Part shown: piece after piece, positions 1 through 5,254 of the stretch | Numbering within the stretch: position 1 is the stretch's first letter | How the letters are laid out: each line of letters starts with the position of its first letter | The notes under the pieces: generated by a model | Told to the model about the DNA's origin: nothing | Database searches by the model: none | What the model saw: the letters and a program-made list of their open reading frames with translations, nothing else | NCBI GenBank assembly: GCA_025350745.1 | Contig: JANXXG010000030.1 | Span: 1-5,254 of the forward strand | DNA: 5,254 nucleotides | Direction of reading: 5' to 3' | Source: Chloroflexota bacterium | GTDB lineage: Bacteria > Chloroflexota > Limnocylindria > P2-11E | Program-made: the position numbers and the translations under genes

Positions 1-3
1 GTC

Positions 4-1083
4 TCATCGGTGCGCTTGCGATCGTTGGCCCGGCCGCCTCCGGGGCAGCGGCGAGGGCGGGATCAGCAGGACCGCGACCACGACCGCCGCGGTCATAAGC
101 CAGAGCGCCTCGAGATTCGCGAAGTACGCGTAGTGTACGAACGTTCCGGCGACGAAGAGCACCCACCCGACGCCGAGGCCCAGGACGGCCAGCCACGGCG
201 AGGCCGCCTCCTTCTGCGGCGCGGACACGAGGATCGCGGCCGCGATCAGGACCCCGGCGGCGAACGCGCCACCCGCCGCGAGCGAAAGGATCGGAACGTG
301 GAGCCAGAGCAACGCTGCGCCCGCGGTGATGGCAGCCGCTGCCGCGGGGCGCGCGGGCAGTCCGCGAGCCAGCACGAACGCGCCGGCGGCGATCCCGATC
401 CCGGCGACGAGCAGTCCGATCTGGGTGCTCGGCCCGCCATCGAGCCCGATGCCGCCGGCGAGCGCGAGCTGCGCGCCATTCGTCGCGCCGGTCTCCGCGG
501 AGAGCAGGAGCGGGCCGACGGCCAACAGGCCAAGCGCGCCGCGCGGCCCTGAGGTCGACCACGTGAGCGGCTCACCGAGCACGGCGATCCCGCCGGCCAG
601 GAACAGCAGCGCCGCGACGATGACGAGCGGGATCGCCAGGGGGGGCGGAGCTGCGACCACCGGCACGGTCGCGGCGACCGCCCGCAGGGCCAGGTCGATC
701 GCGAGGGCCGCCGGCAACGCGATCGCGAATGGCGATGGCCGACCCGCCGGTCGTGCGGCGTGGAGGAGCGCGAGCCATTGCGTGCCCGCAACGATCGCCG
801 CCGCGGCGAGCACGAGGTCGATCCATTCCTGCCGGATCGCGGTGAACCCGAGCGTGCACAGGGCGAGCACCGTGGCCGTCGATGCGATCGCGCGCCGCGG
901 ACCAAGCCGGGTCCCGGTCAGGACGGCGAGGAGCGACGCGGCGAAGACCACGAATGCGATCCCGGCCAGCGACGTGTTCGGAAGCGTGCCGAAGAGCGAC
1001 TGGTAGAGCGTGGCGGTGAAGACATGGATCGCGCTCAGCAGGAAGAGCACGCCGACGATCGCGAACGCTGCGCCGCCGAACAT
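4..1083 (-). CDS. Multi-pass integral membrane protein of unknown function
   Basis: I do not recognise the family. The 359-residue product is dominated by Ala, Leu, Val and Gly, with about 12 likely membrane segments, roughly at residues 5-26, 37-57, 64-82, 87-108, 117-143, 149-169, 182-200, 220-240, 247-262, 264-287, 296-317 and 326-343. The C-terminal tail (about 347-359) is strongly basic (PRRRPGQRSQAHR), which by the positive-inside rule places it in the cytoplasm. There is no soluble domain, ATP-binding motif or MFS motif A. A slightly more polar stretch near the end (HYAYFANLEALW, about 317-328) is the most distinctive sequence. The ATG at 1083 is the first possible start, because an in-frame TAG lies three codons upstream. 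No clear ribosome binding site precedes it, so translation may be coupled to the GAF gene ending 20 bases upstream. The TGA stop lies at the window edge, so the next gene is not visible. The reading frame is secure; the function is unknown. Confidence 0.85.
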   Translation of the reverse strand: MFGGAAFAIVGVLFLLSAIHVFTATLYQSLFGTLPNTSLAGIAFVVFAASLLAVLTGTRLGPRRAIASTATVLALCTLGFTAIRQEWIDLVLAAAAIVAGTQWLALLHAARPAGRPSPFAIALPAALAIDLALRAVAATVPVVAAPPPLAIPLVIVAALLFLAGGIAVLGEPLTWSTSGPRGALGLLAVGPLLLSAETGATNGAQLALAGGIGLDGGPSTQIGLLVAGIGIAAGAFVLARGLPARPAAAAAITAGAALLWLHVPILSLAAGGAFAAGVLIAAAILVSAPQKEAASPWLAVLGLGVGWVLFVAGTFVHYAYFANLEALWLMTAAVVVAVLLIPPSPLPRRRPGQRSQAHR

Positions 1084-1103
1084 CCGGCGAGTCTAGGTGT
1101 GCG

Positions 1104-2852
1104 CTACGCCACGTTGTCCCGGGCCTGCTGCAGCGCCTCCGCAGGCATGTTGACGGCCGATGTCCCGAGGGTCGCGGCGCGCCACGCTGCCGCGAGCCCG
1201 CTGCCCGCGTCCTGGACGAGCGCTGAGAGCTCATCGAGATCCGCCTGGCTGAAGTCCTGCGCGCGCGGACCGGCGACGACGGCGCCAACGACATCGCCAT
1301 TCACGATGATCGGAGCGATCGCGGAGCGGCCGCCACCGGTCAGCCGCTCCACGAGGGCCGCCTCGTTCCAGTCGTGGACCGGTTGCAGCAGCTCGTGCAC
1401 GGTCGGCGCCGTCAGCGTGCGTGCCTCGCGGCAGGCGCGGGCGATCGCGTTGTAGCGGTCGTCCACGCTGACGGCGAAGCGCGCGTCCGAGATGCCGATG
1501 AGCCGATCGATAGCGGCGGCCTCCGGCGACAGGCTGACCCGGTCGCCGCGCAGCATGCCCGCCTCGGGATCGAGGCCCACGATGAACGACGTGCTGGTGC
1601 CACGGGTACCGAGCTGCTCGAGCAGCAGTCGAAGGATGTCGTCGGTCGACCCGGGCACCTCTGGCTCGCGGGTCGCGTCCTGGCCGGCCTGTTCAACGGC
1701 CACCGGGGCCACCGCAACGTCGGCGGCGGCCGGCTGGAACCGGCCGGCTGCGCGCGCCGCGGCGAATCCTTGGACGGTCGCCTCGACGATCGCTGCGATG
1801 AGCGCGAGCTCGCCGCTCGCGAAGCCGCCTTCGCGGAAGGTCTGCAGCGTGACCACCCCGATCGCGTCATGACCGGACGCAAGCGGGATCTGAACGACGC
1901 CGATGCGCCGCCTGTCCCCGGCTACGGTGATCGACCGATCGAAGGCGTGCCAGCGTTCGGCATTCTTGACCGCGAAGCAGCTCGGCGAGTCGTCCACAGC
2001 CTGCTTCCCGAGCTCGCTCGATGCGGCATCCACACCGACGACCTTGTAGCGGTAGGCGACCTCGGGACGGTCCAGATGGAATAGGGCCACCGAGAACGCG
2101 GACGCCTCGCTGACCTCGTTCATCGCGTCGCGCAGGATCCGGCCGATGGCCCGGGCATCGCCCGCCGTCGCGACGGCGGCCGCGATCTGCGAGGCGATGC
2201 CGCTGATGTGAGCCGCAAGGGCCGGCGCGATCGGCGGAGCATCGGACGCTGCCACGGGTGCACCGGTCGAAGCGGGTGACAGCTGCGCCGGCGCGGGCGG
2301 CGGCGGCGCGCTGATCACTGGAGCGGGCTGCGCCGGAGCCGGCGCCGGTCGGGCAGCCGTGATCGGCGTGGGTGGCGCGTACTCAAAGGTCGCCGGCTCC
2401 TGCTCGGCCGCAGGGAGCGCGAGCGTTGCGGCGGCGTCCATGGCCATCGCGGATGCGATGAGCTCGCACGAGAGGTCGATCGCCTCGCGAGTCTGCCCGT
2501 TCATCGGCTCTCGCGTGATGAGGGTGCCAAGCAGCACTCCGACGGTCCGGCCCGCGAACACGAGCCGCGAAATGAGCAGCCGTGGCGGGACCCCGACCCA
2601 TTCGGCCTGATACGGCACCGGCCAGTCCAAGGCGACGGCCCGGTTCGGCGGCAGCGTGTCGTCGGGAAGCTGCAGGGTCGTGAGCCGCCGATCGAACAAC
2701 CACGGATTCCGGCCGACCTCCGCCGCGTCGGCGTCCGGGCGGGCGGGTTGACGCACGACGGCGCACCCGATCAGGTACGGGACGCTGTTCATCAGGATGC
2801 GAAGGGTCGCCTCCACCGGTGGGGTGGCTGTGACGATCTGAAGCGGCTCCAC
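1104..2852 (-). CDS. Triple GAF-domain protein without an output domain
   Basis: This is a 582-residue soluble protein with no signal peptide or membrane segment. Three GAF-like modules can be made out. The first is about residues 15-145, with the core strand RLLISRLVFAGRTVGVLLGT. The second is about 210-368, with IGVVQIPLASGHDAIGVVTLQ followed by a helix FASGELALIAAIVEA. The third is about 402-560, with AIAPIIVNGDVVGAVVAGP followed by FSQADLDELSALVQDAG. The repeated pattern of a beta-hairpin (G-x-V-x-G-V-x) and then an acidic 'F-S-x-x-D/E-L' helix is typical of GAF folds. GAF domains usually bind small ligands or dimerise in signalling proteins. Modules 1 and 2 are joined by a Pro/Ala linker (about 158-206). 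No kinase, cyclase, HD, sigma-54 or DNA-binding domain is visible, so this would act by protein contact or as a sensor for a partner. The GTG start is the furthest upstream possible, since an in-frame TAG lies two codons before it. Met21 is an alternative that would trim module 1. It lies upstream of, and probably in an operon with, the membrane protein gene. The ligand is unknown. Confidence 0.82.
   Translation of the reverse strand: MEPLQIVTATPPVEATLRILMNSVPYLIGCAVVRQPARPDADAAEVGRNPWLFDRRLTTLQLPDDTLPPNRAVALDWPVPYQAEWVGVPPRLLISRLVFAGRTVGVLLGTLITREPMNGQTREAIDLSCELIASAMAMDAAATLALPAAEQEPATFEYAPPTPITAARPAPAPAQPAPVISAPPPPAPAQLSPASTGAPVAASDAPPIAPALAAHISGIASQIAAAVATAGDARAIGRILRDAMNEVSEASAFSVALFHLDRPEVAYRYKVVGVDAASSELGKQAVDDSPSCFAVKNAERWHAFDRSITVAGDRRRIGVVQIPLASGHDAIGVVTLQTFREGGFASGELALIAAIVEATVQGFAAARAAGRFQPAAADVAVAPVAVEQAGQDATREPEVPGSTDDILRLLLEQLGTRGTSTSFIVGLDPEAGMLRGDRVSLSPEAAAIDRLIGISDARFAVSVDDRYNAIARACREARTLTAPTVHELLQPVHDWNEAALVERLTGGGRSAIAPIIVNGDVVGAVVAGPRAQDFSQADLDELSALVQDAGSGLAAAWRAATLGTSAVNMPAEALQQARDNVA
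2235..2381 (-). other. Pro/Ala-rich interdomain linker in the GAF protein
   Basis: This stretch encodes about residues 158-206 of the GAF protein. It is very rich in Pro and Ala (for example PAPAPAQPAP and APPPPAPAQ) with almost no charged residues. It lies between GAF-like modules 1 and 2 and reads as a flexible or extended spacer. A shorter Ala/Val linker, about residues 370-400, separates modules 2 and 3. Confidence 0.7.
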
Positions 2853-2858
2853 GACCTA

Positions 2859-2864
2859 TTTGTA
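2859..2864 (-). promoter_or_regulatory. Possible -10 box for the GAF gene (TACAAA)
   Basis: On the minus strand TACAAA matches TATAAT at four of six positions and ends 6 bases before the GTG start. That would put the transcript start at or next to the start codon, meaning a leaderless message. This agrees with the lack of a usable ribosome binding site (the only AGG lies 2 bases from GTG). No good -35 box is seen at 16-18 bases. Alternatively the true start is Met21 and this box is chance. Confidence 0.25.
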
Positions 2865-2865
2865 C

Positions 2866-2890
2866 GGTCACGCGTCATTCACCGGGTCAC
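2866..2890. repeat. Direct repeat GGTCAC, possible operator
   Basis: GGTCAC occurs at 2866-2871 and again at 2885-2890, 19 bases apart start to start, or nearly two helical turns. Both lie just upstream of the GAF gene start. Such spacing suits a dimeric regulator bound to one face of the DNA, but six-base repeats are short and could be chance in GC-rich DNA. Confidence 0.25.
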
Positions 2891-2895
2891 CGTGT

Positions 2896-2938
2896 GGGGG
2901 GTTGTCGGCCGGGGGAGTACCAAGGTCGGGGTCGGGGG
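2896..2938 (+). promoter_or_regulatory. Four-G-tract element, possible G-quadruplex
   Basis: Four runs of G lie on the plus strand: 6 G at 2896-2901, 5 at 2911-2915, 4 at 2928-2931 and 5 at 2934-2938. Loops are 9, 12 and 2 bases. This meets the basic need for an intramolecular quadruplex, though two loops are longer than the classical 1-7 bases. It lies just upstream of the proposed aceB -10 box. The function is inferred only. Confidence 0.35.
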
Positions 2939-2945
2939 AGGCCGC

Positions 2946-2951
2946 TACGAT
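2946..2951 (+). promoter_or_regulatory. Candidate -10 box for aceB (TACGAT)
   Basis: TACGAT fits the TAnnnT pattern and matches TATAAT at four of six positions. It would start transcription near 2958 and give an untranslated leader of about 70 bases. There is no recognisable TTGACA-like -35 box at 17-18 bases (the sequence there is AAGGTCG), so an activator might be needed if this is the promoter. Confidence 0.3.
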
Positions 2952-3011
2952 GGCCCCACTCGCGACCTGCGGTGTTCGCATCGTGGTGTTGTGCTTTCAC
3001 ATCGCAAAAGT

Positions 3012-3017
3012 AGGAGG
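3012..3017 (+). promoter_or_regulatory. Ribosome binding site of aceB (AGGAGG)
   Basis: A full AGGAGG, complementary to the 16S rRNA 3' end, lies 11 bases before the ATG at 3029. The spacing is slightly long but workable. It sits in an A-rich patch that should be little structured. It fixes the malate synthase start and predicts strong translation, unlike the other three genes in the window. Confidence 0.85.
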
Positions 3018-3028
3018 ACCAGGACGCT

Positions 3029-4599
<1,571 letters not shown>

Positions 4600-4603
<4 letters not shown>

Positions 4604-5254
4604 CCGAGCGAACGCGCGGGGTCCTGCTCGCGGCCGCGACCGCGGTCGCGGTCGGCATCACCTACACCGATCAGGCTGCGGTCATCCCGCTCATGCGGGC
4701 CGATCTGGGGCTGAGCGATGTCCAGGCGGGGCTCCTACCGACCGCGCTGTTCGTCACGTCGGTCGTGACGATGCTGTTCACCTCGACCCTCGCGGACCGC
4801 ATCGGGGCAAAGCACATGAACGTCTACGGGGTCGCCATCGCGCTCGCATCCAACCTCGCGTTCGCTATCGCGCCCGCGTACCCGGCGCTGCTCGCGGCGA
4901 AGGCGCTCGGTGGGGTCGGCAGCGCGATGGCCTTCGTCGGCGGCGTGCGCTACATCGCCGGCCTCTATCCCGGCGCGCGCTCCCATTTCGGGCAGGGGCT
5001 GTACGGCGCCGGCTACCCGCTCGGCAGCGCGCTCGGCCTGCAGCTCATGCCGCCCCTGGCGCTCGCGTTCGGCGGCTGGCGCGGCGCCTTCGTCGCCTCG
5101 AGCGCGCTCATCCTCGTGATCTTCATCGCCTACGGGCGCCTGGCCCCGCGCGTACCGGCGGTCCGGCTCCCCGGAGGGATCCGCGATGCGCTTCGGAACG
5201 GGAATGCCTGGTGGTGCTTCGTCGAACACTCCGCAGGCTTCGGCCTGCAGCTGG
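4600..5254 (+). CDS. Major facilitator superfamily transporter, N-terminal part
   Basis: This is the first 218 codons of a proton- or ion-coupled inner-membrane carrier; the rest lies beyond the window. Membrane helices fall at about residues 7-30, 43-62, 75-92, 97-120, 132-157 and 163-180, with a seventh starting near 201. The loop between helices 2 and 3 reads [11 protein letters not shown] (63-73), a form of MFS motif A with Asp66-Arg67. [20 protein letters not shown] in helix 1 and its following loop is typical of the superfamily. No ATG, GTG or TTG exists in frame between the upstream stop at 4474 and Met32 (4693), and starting at Met32 would delete helix 1. The CTG at 4600 gives [14 protein letters not shown], a sensible N-terminus, and overlaps the aceB TGA as CTGA. 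No ribosome binding site is visible, so translation probably depends on ribosomes ending aceB. The substrate cannot be assigned; the link to malate synthase hints at a C2 or C4 acid. Confidence 0.85.
4634..4651. repeat. Perfect 18-base palindrome inside the transporter start
   Basis: The sequence CCGCGACCGCGGTCGCGG equals its own reverse complement. It starts 34 bases downstream of the proposed CTG start and encodes part of helix 1 (Ala-Thr-Ala-Val-Ala). In RNA it could fold back only by opening a small loop at its centre; as DNA it could be a dimer binding site. Alternating Ala/Val/Thr codons in GC-rich DNA produce such sequences fairly easily, so chance is a fair explanation. Confidence 0.5.

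Larger units (their letters stand above)
2853..3028. promoter_or_regulatory. Divergent intergenic region between the GAF gene and aceB
   Basis: This 176-base gap separates two divergently read genes, so it must hold control signals for both unless transcription enters from further away. Visible elements are two GGTCAC copies near the GAF side, four G-tracts, a TACGAT box pointing to aceB, two GGTGTT copies (2971-2976 and 2985-2990), a small TGTG-CTTT-CACA hairpin (2990-3001) and the aceB ribosome binding site. The last 40 bases before aceB are less G-rich than the rest. No small ORF with its own ribosome binding site stands out. Confidence 0.6.

Noticed and set aside
10..552. Plus-strand open frames opposite the membrane protein and GAF genes (for example 10-552, 326-1006, 760-1455 and 1374-2084)
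   Set aside because: All are Arg/Gly/Asp-rich shadows of the minus-strand genes, without domains or ribosome binding sites.
1977..1979. Cys292 in the second GAF module as a bilin or heme attachment site
   Set aside because: The surrounding residues (DDSPSCFAVKNAERW) do not show the Cys-His pair of bilin-binding GAF domains, and a lone Cys is not evidence.
2990..3001. TGTG-CTTT-CACA hairpin as a terminator or riboswitch
   Set aside because: The stem is only 4 base pairs with no U-run after it and no larger conserved structure around it.
4693..4695. ATG as the start of the transporter
   Set aside because: It lies at the end of the first helix, so the protein would lose helix 1, while the upstream in-frame sequence clearly encodes a normal MFS first helix.

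Overview
This is a 5.25 kb piece of a GC-rich bacterial chromosome. G or C fills nearly all third codon positions, there are GTG and probably CTG starts, and genes are tightly packed. I see no insertion sequence, phage gene, tRNA, rRNA or CRISPR array. Base composition and protein style would fit Chloroflexota or Actinomycetota, but nothing here settles the phylum.

The left half (4-2852) is a minus-strand pair. A 582-residue cytosolic protein with three GAF-like domains is followed after 20 bases by a 359-residue protein with about 12 membrane segments, whose function I do not recognise. The short gap and shared strand suggest one transcript reading right to left.

The middle (2853-3028) is a 176-base divergent intergenic region holding the control sequences for both sides. 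It has a run of four G-tracts, two GGTCAC repeats, a TACGAT box pointing right, a TACAAA box very close to the GAF gene start, and a strong AGGAGG ribosome binding site before the rightward gene.

The right half (3029-5254) is a plus-strand unit. A complete malate synthase A (aceB, glyoxylate + acetyl-CoA to malate) is followed, with a 4-base CTGA overlap, by a major facilitator superfamily transporter that runs off the window. The transporter has no ATG, GTG or TTG that would keep its first membrane helix, so a CTG start coupled to the malate synthase stop is the best reading. The pairing suggests a transporter tied to C2 or C4 acid metabolism, but the substrate cannot be read from the sequence. 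Isocitrate lyase is not in the window.

Most of the window is ordinary metabolism. The points most worth checking are the transporter start with an 18-base palindrome just inside it, the orphan triple-GAF protein, and the G-rich divergent promoter.
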